64,000 nt of DNA, from contig JADKIO010000008.1 of assembly GCA_016721195.1 (NCBI GenBank), positions 366,150 through 430,149 on the forward strand, in the 5' to 3' direction. The translations under genes were made by a program, and so were the position numbers. Source of the DNA: Candidatus Geothrix skivensis (lineage in GTDB: Bacteria > Acidobacteriota > Holophagae > Holophagales > Holophagaceae). Of this stretch, positions 26,081 through 33,866 are shown piece after piece (positions within the stretch are counted from its first letter, which is position 1; every line of letters begins with the position of its first letter). The notes beneath the pieces were generated by a model. That model saw nothing but the letters and a program-made list of their open reading frames with translations, made no database searches and was not told the DNA's origin.

Positions 26081-26374
26081 TCACTTCCCCGCCGCCAACA
26101 GCTCCTCCACCAGCAAATCCCCGTCCAGCCGCTGCGGCAGTTCCTTGTGGTAGCCCCGGACCCAGCGCCCCCCATCCACCAGCACATAGGGAATGGCGCG
26201 CTTCCCGGTCTCGGCCTCGAGCTTTTCCGCGGCCCCGGGGACGCTTTCGATATCCACCTTGCGGTGGGCGACCCCGTGGGCCGCCAACCAGGCCTCCAGG
26301 CGCCGGCAATCGGGGCACCAGGTGGCGCTGTAGACCGTCAGATCCAGACCAGCCAGTTCAGGAATTCGGTTCAT
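26081..26374 (-). CDS. Glutaredoxin-like protein (CPDC motif)
   Basis: A 97-residue thioredoxin-fold redox protein. Beta-1 LDLTVYSATWC leads into the active site WCPDCRR (dithiol CxxC). HRKVDIESVPGA follows, then the cis-proline segment KRAIPYVLVDGGRWVRGYHK of glutaredoxins. The C-terminus is the helix LDGDLLVEELLAAGK. The CPDC motif is found in glutaredoxin/NrdH-like proteins of several phyla; glutathione use cannot be judged. Divergent from the SurA-like lipoprotein gene. Its 3' end is duplicated downstream with a palindromic element. Confidence 0.85.
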   Translation of the reverse strand: MNRIPELAGLDLTVYSATWCPDCRRLEAWLAAHGVAHRKVDIESVPGAAEKLEAETGKRAIPYVLVDGGRWVRGYHKELPQRLDGDLLVEELLAAGK

Positions 26375-26429
26375 GCGAGCCTCCGGGACCTGTCATTCTG
26401 GGTCCTTTGATGATTTTCGCGGAGCTTCC

Positions 26430-27029
26430 ATGTCCAAGACGACCTTTCATGTCGCCCTCCTCGCCGGTTCGGCGCTGGTCCTGTCCCTGGCCTGCAACAA
26501 CGCCAAGAAGGACACCAGCCGCGTCATCGCCAACGTGGGCGGCGACAAGATCACCGAGGCCGAGTTCCAGGACGTGGTGAAGACCCTGTCCCCGGATCCC
26601 AAGGAGGCCCAGACCTTCCTGACGGATCCCGCCGCCCAGGGCGAGCGCGCGAACCTGGCCAGCCGCATCGCCATGTCCCGGGCCATCACCACGTACGCCA
26701 AGCAGACCGGACTGGACAAGGACCCCAGCGTCATGCGCCAGCTTGAGCAGCAGCAGGCCGGCGTGTACTTCCAGGCCCTGGCCAAGAAGCGCATAACCGC
26801 GGCCGAGCCCACCGATGACCAGGTCCTGGCCTTCTACAAGGAGCAGGTGGAGAAGGCCAAGGCCATGGGGCAGAACCAGGGCATCCCGCCCTTCGAGACC
26901 GTCAAGGCCCAGATGGCCCAGGGCTTGAAGCAGCAGCGCATGGCGGCCATCAGCCAGGAGATCCAGAAGGAGATCAAGGCCAAGGTGCCCGTGACCCTGG
27001 CGGACGACTACCGGCCCGCGGGCGAGTAG
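26430..27029 (+). CDS. Putative lipoprotein with SurA N-terminal-like domain
   Basis: A 199-residue lipoprotein, likely a periplasmic chaperone-type protein. I use the ATG at 26430 (GGAG upstream). The signal FHVALLAGSALVLSLAC has a slightly atypical lipobox (SLAC) with Cys at about 22. The mature part starts VIANVGGDKITEAEFQDVVK, a pattern characteristic of SurA/PrsA/trigger-type N-terminal domains. Helices follow (RANLASRIAMSRAITTYAKQ, VMRQLEQQQAGVYFQAL, DDQVLAFYKEQVEKAKAMG). No parvulin PPIase domain is present, so it is shorter than SurA or PrsA. A hairpin follows at 27050. Confidence 0.78.
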   Translation: MSKTTFHVALLAGSALVLSLACNNAKKDTSRVIANVGGDKITEAEFQDVVKTLSPDPKEAQTFLTDPAAQGERANLASRIAMSRAITTYAKQTGLDKDPSVMRQLEQQQAGVYFQALAKKRITAAEPTDDQVLAFYKEQVEKAKAMGQNQGIPPFETVKAQMAQGLKQQRMAAISQEIQKEIKAKVPVTLADDYRPAGE

Positions 27030-27049
27030 CCATCGGCCTGGTGCCCGCA

Positions 27050-27075
27050 GCGAGGCCCCCGGTTGGGGGCCTCGC
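27050..27075 (+). terminator. Hairpin downstream of the SurA-like gene
   Basis: GCGAGGCCCCC and GGGGGCCTCGC form a perfect 11-bp stem with loop GGTT, 20 bases after the stop codon. The 3' flank TGGTTCTGCC is only partly T-rich. Confidence 0.6.
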
Positions 27076-27465
27076 TGGTTCTGCCCGTTCGCGGGGCGCC
27101 CTCTGAAATCAGGCCTCCCTCTCGGCCCGATCAACAGGCGCAAACAGGGGCGGCTGGGCGGCAGGATTTGGACCGGATGCCATGGCACTCCGTCTGGTCT
27201 GGAGACGGATGCCCCCACGGCCTCAGTTTCGATTTCGTCCCACCCCGCCGGGCCTGGAGACGGAATCTTCCGGGGCCACGCATTCGCGCTCCACCTGACG
27301 CCGCGCAGGGCGCGTCTCGGGCTCGCAAAGCTCGCCCAGGTGGAGCCTCCCCCTCCGCCGCCCCTCCGCCGCACGGAGTCTAGGGGCGCCTCCGGCCTCC
27401 GCACGCATGCGTGCTCCGGCCTCCGAAACGCGCCCCAAGACTCCTGTGACTTCGATCCCGTCTCT
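27076..27465. other. Gene-free, hairpin-rich intergenic region
   Basis: I see no supported gene in this roughly 390-base stretch. It holds a GCTCCACCTG/CAGGTGGAGC inverted repeat (27288-27297 and 27337-27346) and a 14-base perfect palindrome GCACGCATGCGTGC (27401). It also holds a 16-base exact copy of part of the tRNA-Phe 3' half (27252-27267). It may be transcribed as the tRNA trailer or hold a small RNA; nothing is proven. Confidence 0.4.
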
Positions 27466-27509
27466 CCACCATTGGCAAGGCCCCCGGTCGGGGGCCTTGC
27501 CAATGGTGG
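27466..27509 (-). terminator. 20-bp perfect hairpin abutting tRNA-Phe
   Basis: CCACCATTGGCAAGGCCCCC pairs perfectly with 27490-27509 around loop GGTC. On the minus strand it begins with the CCA end of tRNA-Phe and extends downstream, so it is the likely processing/termination signal. No T-run follows. Confidence 0.6.
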
Positions 27510-27582
27510 TGCCTGGAGACGGAATCGAACCGCCGACACATGGATTTTCAATCCATTGCTCTACCAACTGAGCTACCCAGGC
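27507..27582 (-). tRNA. tRNA-Phe (GAA)
   Basis: The minus strand folds as a 76-base tRNA with encoded CCA. Acceptor GCCTGGG pairs with TCCAGGC and the discriminator is A. The D-arm is GCTCAGTTGGTAGAGC. The anticodon stem is ATGGA/TCCAT with loop TTGAAAA, giving anticodon GAA. The T-arm contains GGTTCGATTCC. Closely matches bacterial tRNA-Phe. Confidence 0.96.
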
Positions 27583-27687
27583 ACGAAGGACCAGGATAGC
27601 AGCCAGGGGCGCATTTTCAAGTGCGGGACGGGGGGGGTTTGGTGCATCCTCTAGGGTCCGACTGATGTTCATTCGAAGGGGTACCCC

Positions 27688-28368
27688 ATGGCCCAGCCCA
27701 CCAAGCACCGCCAGATCCAGGTCCAGAAGCCCGCCCAGAGTCTGGCCCATTTCCAGACCAAGTACAACCAGGGGCAGGAGGAGGATGCGGGGTTGCTGAA
27801 GCCCATCCTCCTGGGCGTCACCGCCCTGGTGGTGGTGGGGCTCCTCATCGGCGGCTGGAGTGCCTGGCGTGCCTCCACCATCGAGAAGCATGAGGCGACC
27901 CTGGCGGCCCTGCAGGTGGAGGTGGAGGGCGACGGCGTGACCCCCCTGCCCGCCCCCGAGGTCGAGAAGCGGATGCGCGAGCGCCTCGGGAAGCTGGAGG
28001 CCCTGGCCCAGGCGGCTCCCTCCTCAAAGAAGGCCGCCACGGCGGCCCTGCTGGCCACCTGGCGCCTGACCCTGGACGGCAAGGGCTCGGCCCCGGCCAA
28101 GTCCGAGGATCCCTGGTCCCAGCTGCGCCTGGCCCAGCGGGCCCTGGCCCTGGGGCAGGTCCAGGAGGCCCGCACCCTGCTGGATCCCCTGCGGGCCAGG
28201 GCCACCTCCAGTGAGCCCTGGGGTGAGGCCTTCTGGCTCAACCAGCTGGAGGCGGACCGCCTTGCGGGCGATCGGGCCCAGGCTCTCAAGGACCTCGCCG
28301 ACTACAAGGCCCGGTTCAAGGGCCGCAGCGAGGCTGCCTCCCTGGATGGCCTCCTCCAGAGCATCTGA
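27688..28368 (+). CDS. Single-pass membrane protein with TPR-like C-terminus
   Basis: A 226-residue protein. A hydrophilic N-terminus (residues 1-37) precedes one transmembrane helix (ILLGVTALVVVGLLIGGWSA, about 39-59). A periplasmic region follows, rich in Ala/Leu helices with TPR-like spacing (WSQLRLAQRALALGQVQEAR, then LNQLEADRLAGDRAQALKDL). The layout resembles the YfgM/TPR_21 ancillary family of the BamB region, but sequence evidence is thin. It ends 25 bases before the nucleoside phosphorylase gene on the same strand. Function unknown. Confidence 0.72.
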   Translation: MAQPTKHRQIQVQKPAQSLAHFQTKYNQGQEEDAGLLKPILLGVTALVVVGLLIGGWSAWRASTIEKHEATLAALQVEVEGDGVTPLPAPEVEKRMRERLGKLEALAQAAPSSKKAATAALLATWRLTLDGKGSAPAKSEDPWSQLRLAQRALALGQVQEARTLLDPLRARATSSEPWGEAFWLNQLEADRLAGDRAQALKDLADYKARFKGRSEAASLDGLLQSI

Positions 28369-28393
28369 TCCCGACCAAAGAAGGAGTCATCCC

Positions 28394-29698
28394 ATGCGGA
28401 TGTACGACCTGATCTACCGCAAGAAGCTGGGCGGCGCCCTGTCCCCGGAGGAGATCGCCTTCTGGGTGAAGGGGGCCGCCGATGGCACCGTGCCCGACGA
28501 GCAGAGCGCGGCCCTGCTCATGGCCATCTGCTGGCGGGGCATGAGCACCGAGGAGACCCTGGCCCTCACCCTGGCCATGCGGGACTCGGGCAAGCGGCTG
28601 GACCTGTCCTCCGTCCCCGGCCTCAAGGTGGACAAGCACAGCACCGGCGGCGTGGGCGACAAGACCACCCTCATCCTGGGCCCCATCGTGGCCGCCTGCG
28701 GGGTGCCCTGCCCCATGTTCAGCGGGCGGGGCCTGGGGCACACCGGCGGCACCGTGGACAAGTTCGCCGCCATCCCCGGCCTGAAGGTCGAGCTCAGCGA
28801 GGCCGAGTTCCTGCGCAGCCTGGCTGAGACCCGCTTCGCCAACTCCGCCCAGACCGCCGACATCGCCCCCGCGGACAAGAAGCTCTACGCCCTGCGGGAC
28901 ATCACCGCCACGGTGGAGAGCATCCCCCTCATCACCGCCAGCATCATGTCCAAGAAGCTGGCGGGTGGGGCCGATGCCCTGGTGCTGGACGTGAAGTGCG
29001 GGCCCACGGCCTTCATGAAGACCCTGGACGACGCCACCACCCTGGCCCAGAGCATGGTGGATGTGGGCACCGCCCACGGCATGCAGATCCGGGCCCTCAT
29101 CACCCGCATGGACGCCCCCCTGGGCTGGGCCATCGGCAATGCCCTGGAGGTCATGGAGTCCGTGGAGATCCTGCGGGGCGAGCACGGCGATTCCGAGCTG
29201 GCCCAGATGAGCTTCCGCCTGGCGGCCGAGATGCTGATCATGGGCGGCGCGGCCAACACGCTGCCCGAGGCCCTGGCCAAGGTCCAGGCCGTCCTCCAGG
29301 ATGGCTCCGCCCTGGCGACCCTGCGGCGCTTCGTGGCCCTCAATGGGGGGGATGCCGAGGCCCTCGACGACTTCAGCCGCCTGCCCCAGCCGGGCCAGGT
29401 GGTCGAGGTGCGGGCGGCACAGGATGGTTACATCGCCGCCATCGACGGCCGGGCCCTGGGCATCCTCGCCATGGACCTGGGGGCCGGGCGCCGGGATCGG
29501 GACGATGTTCTCGACCTGGGGGTGGGTATCCAGGTTCAGGCCCGCCTCGGCCAGAAGGTGGCCCAGGGGGAGGTCCTCTTCCGGGTTTTCGCCAAGGGCC
29601 AGCAGCAGGTCACGCCGGATTTATACCTGGCAGCCCTTGACTGGTCAACAACCAAGCCGGTAGCCACCCCGTGGCTCCTGGGAACCATCGGCTGCTGA
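28394..29698 (+). CDS. deoA: Pyrimidine-nucleoside (thymidine) phosphorylase
   Basis: Phosphorolyses thymidine/uridine to base and (deoxy)ribose 1-phosphate for nucleoside salvage. I use the ATG at 28394 (AAGGAG upstream), giving 434 residues, the family length. The phosphate-binding signature KVDKHSTGGVGDKTTLILGP is present at about 75, with MFSGRGLGHTGGTVDKF following. Further blocks are SIPLITASIMSKKLAGGADA and VLDVKCGPTAFMKT, and the C-terminal alpha/beta domain opens GQVVEVRAAQDGYIAAID. Substrate preference (Pdp versus DeoA) cannot be decided by eye. Confidence 0.92.
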   Translation: MRMYDLIYRKKLGGALSPEEIAFWVKGAADGTVPDEQSAALLMAICWRGMSTEETLALTLAMRDSGKRLDLSSVPGLKVDKHSTGGVGDKTTLILGPIVAACGVPCPMFSGRGLGHTGGTVDKFAAIPGLKVELSEAEFLRSLAETRFANSAQTADIAPADKKLYALRDITATVESIPLITASIMSKKLAGGADALVLDVKCGPTAFMKTLDDATTLAQSMVDVGTAHGMQIRALITRMDAPLGWAIGNALEVMESVEILRGEHGDSELAQMSFRLAAEMLIMGGAANTLPEALAKVQAVLQDGSALATLRRFVALNGGDAEALDDFSRLPQPGQVVEVRAAQDGYIAAIDGRALGILAMDLGAGRRDRDDVLDLGVGIQVQARLGQKVAQGEVLFRVFAKGQQQVTPDLYLAALDWSTTKPVATPWLLGTIGC

Positions 29699-29780
29699 AG
29701 CCCCTTGAAGCCAACCCTGCCCTGTGCCAGGTTGTGTGACTTTGTTCCCATGTTTTTCGCGGTCAGACCAGGGGGCCGGG

Positions 29781-29797
29781 GGCAATCTGCTAAAGTT
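29781..29797 (+). promoter_or_regulatory. Candidate promoter element about 160 bases before the first receptor of the cluster
   Basis: GGCAATCTGCTAAAGTT lies in the 256-base gap before the receptor at 29955. It loosely resembles the motif shared before the next two receptors (see 33700 and 37013) and is at a similar distance from the start codon. Confidence 0.3.
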
Positions 29798-29954
29798 ACC
29801 CTCCTGTCTCCTCGTTCTTTATCACCGTCTTCAATCCCGATAGATGCAGCCACACCCAATCACGGTGGTGGACCTGTGCCACCCCTTGGATTGAGGACTG
29901 ATTTTTTCCCCGGGACCATCCCCCCAAATCCGGTCCCACTCTCTGGAGGATGCT

Positions 29955-32903
29955 ATGCATCTCTTGAACAACCGCCTGGGCCGCATCACGGCCCTCATCG
30001 CCCTGGGCGGGGCAGCTCTGTATTCGCAGGGCACTCAGACCGCCAACATCACTGGCACGGTCGTGGATGCCGCTGGCGCCCCCGTCGCCGGCGTCATGGT
30101 CCGCCTCACCTCCCCCAGCCTGCAGGGCGTCCGCACCTACACCACGGATGCCACCGGCAAGTTCATTGCCCGCCTGCTGCCCCCGGGCCTCTACACCGTC
30201 ACCTACACCAAGGACGGCCTGGAAACCCGCAAGATCACCGAGCAGCTCGGCGTTGACCAGACCTTCAGCCCCAAGATGACCATGAGCAAGGTCGGTGGCG
30301 CCGTGGTTGAAGTGATCGCCGCCGCTCCCGCCGTGGACAAGACGGACATCAAGTCCGCCACCAACTACCGCATGGACTCGGTGGACCTGCTGCCCACCGC
30401 CAACCGCACCATGGAAACCGTGGCCCTCCTCACCCCCGGCGTCACCGTCGGCGTGGGCGGTCGCGTGCAGATGCGTGGCGCCATGACCTCTGGCAACCTC
30501 TACCTGCTGGATGGCCAGAACATCGCCGACAACGCCTACAACAACCGCGGGATCCGCACCATCGACGACGCCATCGAAGAGACCCAGGTGGTCACCGGCG
30601 CCATGTCCGCCGAGTACGGCGATGTGGAAGGCGGCGTCATCAACTCCATCACCCGCTCCGGCAGCAACGAGTTCAGCGGCTCCCTGCGCTGGGAGCTCAC
30701 GAACCCGGCCTGGAATGCCTCCCGGCCCACCGAGAACCGCGCCACGGCCCTGAGCAACGTCCTCGGCGAGGAAAAGACCCTCTTCGTGAGCGGCCCCATC
30801 CTCAAGGACACCCTCTGGTTCACCGCCTCCTACTTCAAGACCGACACCCAGACGGCCCTGTCCATCGGCGCCGATCTCAACGTCGGTCAGCCCTACTATC
30901 CCTTGGTTAGTGGCCTTGCCCAGAATCTCAACAATGCCACCTACGGCCTCAACGCCGGGTACCAGACGGGGCGCAAGGAAATCCGCCGCCAGGCCAAGCT
31001 CACCTGGGCCATCAATCAGGATCACACCCTGATCGGCTCCTTCATGAACGCCTCCATCAACGACACCAACCGGAACTACTCCGCCGGTGAACTGCTGTCC
31101 CTGGTGCCCCAGGTCTCCACCTCCGAGTTCGCCAACCTGACCCTGCGTTCCGCCTGGACCACCAACTTCACCACCGAAATCAAGACGGGCCGCAAGAAGC
31201 AGAACCTCTCCGCCGGCGGCGCTGCCAACGGCCAGAGCCCCATCTACAGCTATGACAACGGCTTCTTCTACAACAACGGCATCTTCAACAACACGGATGG
31301 CGGCGACCAGCGGGACAACAGGACCTACAACGTCAAGGCCAGCCTCTTCTGGAATGCCGCCGGCAGCCACCAGACCGACTTCGGCATCGACCTCTACCAG
31401 GGCACCCGCACGGCCAAGAATGAGCAGACCCCCACGGGCTACATCATCGGCGCCTACGGCCTCAGCCTGAACGCCGCCACCCAGTTCCCCGCGGCCACCA
31501 CCGTGGGCGCCCGGGTCGGCTTCGGCAGTGACATCTGGACCTACTACAGCGGCAGCGGCTCCGCCGACAACTACTCCACCGGCATCTACGTCAACGACAA
31601 GTGGAGCATCGATCAGCACTGGAACTTCCAGTTCGGCGTGCGCTTCGACAACTACAAGGCCAAGAGCGAAAGCGGCGCCAAGACCGCCGGCGCCAGCGGC
31701 ATCTCGCCCCGCCTGGGCCTGAAGTACGACTTCTTCGGGGACAGCAAGCACATCGCCGGCTTCAGCTTCGCCCGCTACAACGCCAAGGTGCTGGAAGGCA
31801 TCACCAACTCCGTCACCAGCCAGGGCAACCCCACCGAGATCGACTACCTCTACATCGGCCCCGGCGGCCCGCAGTCCTTCGCCGCGCTGCAGAACCTGGC
31901 GAACTACGACATCTCCCCCGCCGGCATCGCCTACTACAACGACCCCGCGCTGAACGTGAAGCTGAGCGACAAGCTGAAGGCCCCCACCGTGGATGAGTTC
32001 CAGGCGAACTACGCCTACAGCTTCAACCACGCCGCCATCGGCGAAGGCTTCCTGAAGGTCACCGCGGTCTCCAAGAAGTGGAAGAACCTCATCGACTACA
32101 GCGTCGGCAACAACGGCACGGTCCTCGATCCCACCGGCACCCCCCTCTACCTGAAGGTCTGGGACAACAACACGGATGCCAAGCGCGAGTACAAGAGCCT
32201 CGAGCTCGAAGGCTCCCTGAACCGCAATGGCTGGTCCTACGGCGGCAACGTCACCTGGAGCAGCCTGAAGGGCAACTACGAGGGTGAAGGCACCAGCACC
32301 CCGGCCCGCGGCGAAGGCATCAACGCCTTCAATGTCCAGAACGGCGTCACCCTCTTCAACAACGCCGACACCGCGCCCTACGGCTACCTCGTGGGCCACA
32401 ATCCCCTGCGCATGCGCCTGAACGCCAACCGGTCCTTCACCAATGCCTATGGCAAGACCTCCATCGGCTTCATCTACCGCTTCGATTCCGGCGCCCACTA
32501 CAGCAACACCCGCACCATCAGCCGCGCCCGCCTGGGCGGCGCCACCCTGTCCACCCAGTTCGGCACCTCCGGCACCCAGTACCTGGATCAGACCCGTGGC
32601 GCCGGCGTCTTCAACGCCTCGTCTTACCTGGACATGGCGGCCACCCACGACTTCCCGCTCTTCAAGGTCGCGGGCAAGGACGTGACGGCCTTCGCCAAGC
32701 TGGTCATCCAGAACCTCACGAACCACCAGCAGATCATCTCCTTCAACACCGCCTGGGGCGCCGCCACGGGCACCTACGGCACCCCCACCGGCGGTGTGAA
32801 CTCCGCCTGGGTCCGCGGCTCCAGCTACGGCCAGCCCACCAGTGCCAGCGGCAATTACGGCATCGCCCGCACCATCACTGCTTCCGCCGGGTTCCGCTTC
32901 TAG
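29955..32903 (+). CDS. Oar-like TonB-dependent receptor 1 of 3
   Basis: A 982-residue outer membrane receptor. GGAGGATGCT precedes the ATG. A signal peptide (LGRITALIALGGAALYSQG) is followed by the carboxypeptidase-regulatory-like domain at about 30-105 (AAGAPVAGVMVRLTSPSLQG, TDATGKFIARLLPPGLYTV). The plug comes next (DLLPTANRTMETVALLTPG, RVQMRGAMTSGNLYLLDG, EYGDVEGGVINSITRSGSNE). The barrel ends ITASAGFRF with terminal Phe. Closest in pattern to the receptor at 2502-5588 (both have SPxLQGVR and the PPGLY turn). Ligand unknown. Ends at a strong terminator. Confidence 0.9.
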   Translation: MHLLNNRLGRITALIALGGAALYSQGTQTANITGTVVDAAGAPVAGVMVRLTSPSLQGVRTYTTDATGKFIARLLPPGLYTVTYTKDGLETRKITEQLGVDQTFSPKMTMSKVGGAVVEVIAAAPAVDKTDIKSATNYRMDSVDLLPTANRTMETVALLTPGVTVGVGGRVQMRGAMTSGNLYLLDGQNIADNAYNNRGIRTIDDAIEETQVVTGAMSAEYGDVEGGVINSITRSGSNEFSGSLRWELTNPAWNASRPTENRATALSNVLGEEKTLFVSGPILKDTLWFTASYFKTDTQTALSIGADLNVGQPYYPLVSGLAQNLNNATYGLNAGYQTGRKEIRRQAKLTWAINQDHTLIGSFMNASINDTNRNYSAGELLSLVPQVSTSEFANLTLRSAWTTNFTTEIKTGRKKQNLSAGGAANGQSPIYSYDNGFFYNNGIFNNTDGGDQRDNRTYNVKASLFWNAAGSHQTDFGIDLYQGTRTAKNEQTPTGYIIGAYGLSLNAATQFPAATTVGARVGFGSDIWTYYSGSGSADNYSTGIYVNDKWSIDQHWNFQFGVRFDNYKAKSESGAKTAGASGISPRLGLKYDFFGDSKHIAGFSFARYNAKVLEGITNSVTSQGNPTEIDYLYIGPGGPQSFAALQNLANYDISPAGIAYYNDPALNVKLSDKLKAPTVDEFQANYAYSFNHAAIGEGFLKVTAVSKKWKNLIDYSVGNNGTVLDPTGTPLYLKVWDNNTDAKREYKSLELEGSLNRNGWSYGGNVTWSSLKGNYEGEGTSTPARGEGINAFNVQNGVTLFNNADTAPYGYLVGHNPLRMRLNANRSFTNAYGKTSIGFIYRFDSGAHYSNTRTISRARLGGATLSTQFGTSGTQYLDQTRGAGVFNASSYLDMAATHDFPLFKVAGKDVTAFAKLVIQNLTNHQQIISFNTAWGAATGTYGTPTGGVNSAWVRGSSYGQPTSASGNYGIARTITASAGFRF

Positions 32904-32923
32904 GCGCACCGGTACCACCCCGA

Positions 32924-32953
32924 AACGAGGCCCGAAAGGGCCTCGTTTTTTTT
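32924..32953 (+). terminator. Rho-independent terminator after receptor 1
   Basis: AACGAGGCCC, loop GAAA, GGGCCTCGTT and a run of T residues, 20 bases after the stop codon. Textbook intrinsic terminator. Confidence 0.93.
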
Positions 32954-33699
32954 GAGTTCATCGCGGAACCAGGAAGGACTTCCGGTCCGGAGCGATCCAC
33001 ACCTCCCTCGGCCCTGCCCCAGACGCCTCATGGACTTCCGCCTTCCCTGGCTCGCGGGAACCCCGTCCTTCGAGTCGACGGATGCCTTCACCCCAGCTTG
33101 AGGGCTCCTCGTCCCGTACCCGTGGGCAAGGCGCCCCTTGAGCACGATGGTGGAGCCATGGCCCCAGGCGCATCCACCTCACCTTGGGGACCTGCGCCAA
33201 GTCCTTTACGGGCAGATGATTGGTTCCCGATTCCCGTTGGACTTCACCCCACCGGATCAGGAGCTCACCCCTGGCCTGGGGGCATTGGCCCCAAAGGGGA
33301 TTGTGGAAGCGCTGGCGGGAACGGAGAGTGATGCCAATCCCGACCTCCGATCCGTAGCCAACCATCCGGTTTCCGTGACGGGCATCGGGTCTCCAACCAC
33401 TGGAGCGTGCAAACCCCCTCAAACCCAGGTCCGTCGGGACGGTTCCCAGCCTCGGTTCAACCCCAGTTCCAGCGTTCCCGTGCGCTCGCCTTTCGGAGTC
33501 CCTATCTCCACATTCAGTCTGCCTGTCCATCAGCCCTTCCGCTGGGACCCCGGCTTGGTTGGCCCTGTTGAGAAGCAGTCGCCAATGGCTTCGCCAGAAT
33601 TCGCGCCCGGCCAAGCCCAAACGCCGCCCTGGTGGGTCTCTGCCCCTCGCCGTCCGGAATCACAAGTCCCGAGCAGCCTTTGAAAAAATTAAAACATAG
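32954..33699. other. 746-base stretch without a supported gene
   Basis: Open frames exist on both strands (for example 33138-33683 plus and 32958-33620 minus), but none shows a recognisable domain, signal peptide or convincing ribosome-binding site. Codon use looks less biased than in the neighbours. It may be decayed coding sequence or a long spacer. The last 30 bases turn AT-rich and lead into the receptor 2 upstream motif. Confidence 0.45.
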
Positions 33700-33715
33700 C
33701 GGGGAACCTGTTCTA
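33700..33715 (+). promoter_or_regulatory. Shared upstream motif of receptor 2
   Basis: CGGGGAACCTGTTCTA follows an A-rich tract and lies about 150 bases before the ATG. The same motif with one change (CGGGGAACCTGTCCTA) lies about 145 bases before receptor 3. Probably a common promoter or regulator site with a long C-rich leader. Confidence 0.5.
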
Positions 33716-33866
33716 GTCTGTCGGCAGCAACTGCCCCCATCCACAGCCTGGTCCAGGAATTCCGGTCGCCCCTTTGAAGCGGCCGTTTAACCCATTCCCG
33801 AAGCCCATCCGCCGTTTCCCCAATCCCCCCCAAGCGGCACGGCCGCGACACTCAAAGGAGTCCTCC

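Larger units (their letters stand above)
25831..26134. repeat. Tandem amplification of a glutaredoxin-gene 3' end plus palindromic element
   Basis: The 3' end of the minus-strand glutaredoxin-like gene (26081-26134) is repeated at 25944-25996 and partly at 25831-25856, with a palindromic element between each pair. The unit is about 142 bp. The second copy differs at 7 of 54 positions yet keeps frame and stop, reading QRLDGDLLVEELLGAGG then TGA. The partial copy keeps VEELLAAK. Three of the differences (two TTG to CTG, GAG to GAA) are synonymous. This fills the 321-base gap between mreB and the glutaredoxin-like gene. Confidence 0.8.

Noticed and set aside
25831..26134. CRISPR-like or diversity-generating repeat
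   Set aside because: Only three irregular units, no spacers of constant size, no cas genes, no reverse transcriptase, and no adenine-biased changes.
25618..26187. 189-codon minus-strand frame across the repeat region
   Set aside because: Its repetitive translation is produced by the palindromic elements read in an arbitrary frame; the true genes here are mreB and the glutaredoxin-like gene.
27401..27414. 14-base perfect palindrome GCACGCATGCGTGC as a protein-binding site
   Set aside because: Single occurrence in a gene-free region with no nearby promoter to regulate; could be chance in GC-rich DNA.
29796..32918. 1040-codon open frame antisense to receptor 1
   Set aside because: Mirror of a GC-rich gene; its translation is Gly/Val/Ala-rich without domain, and the opposite strand has a full receptor.
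33138..33683. 181-codon plus-strand frame in the receptor gap
   Set aside because: No ribosome-binding site, signal peptide or domain; composition unlike neighbouring genes.
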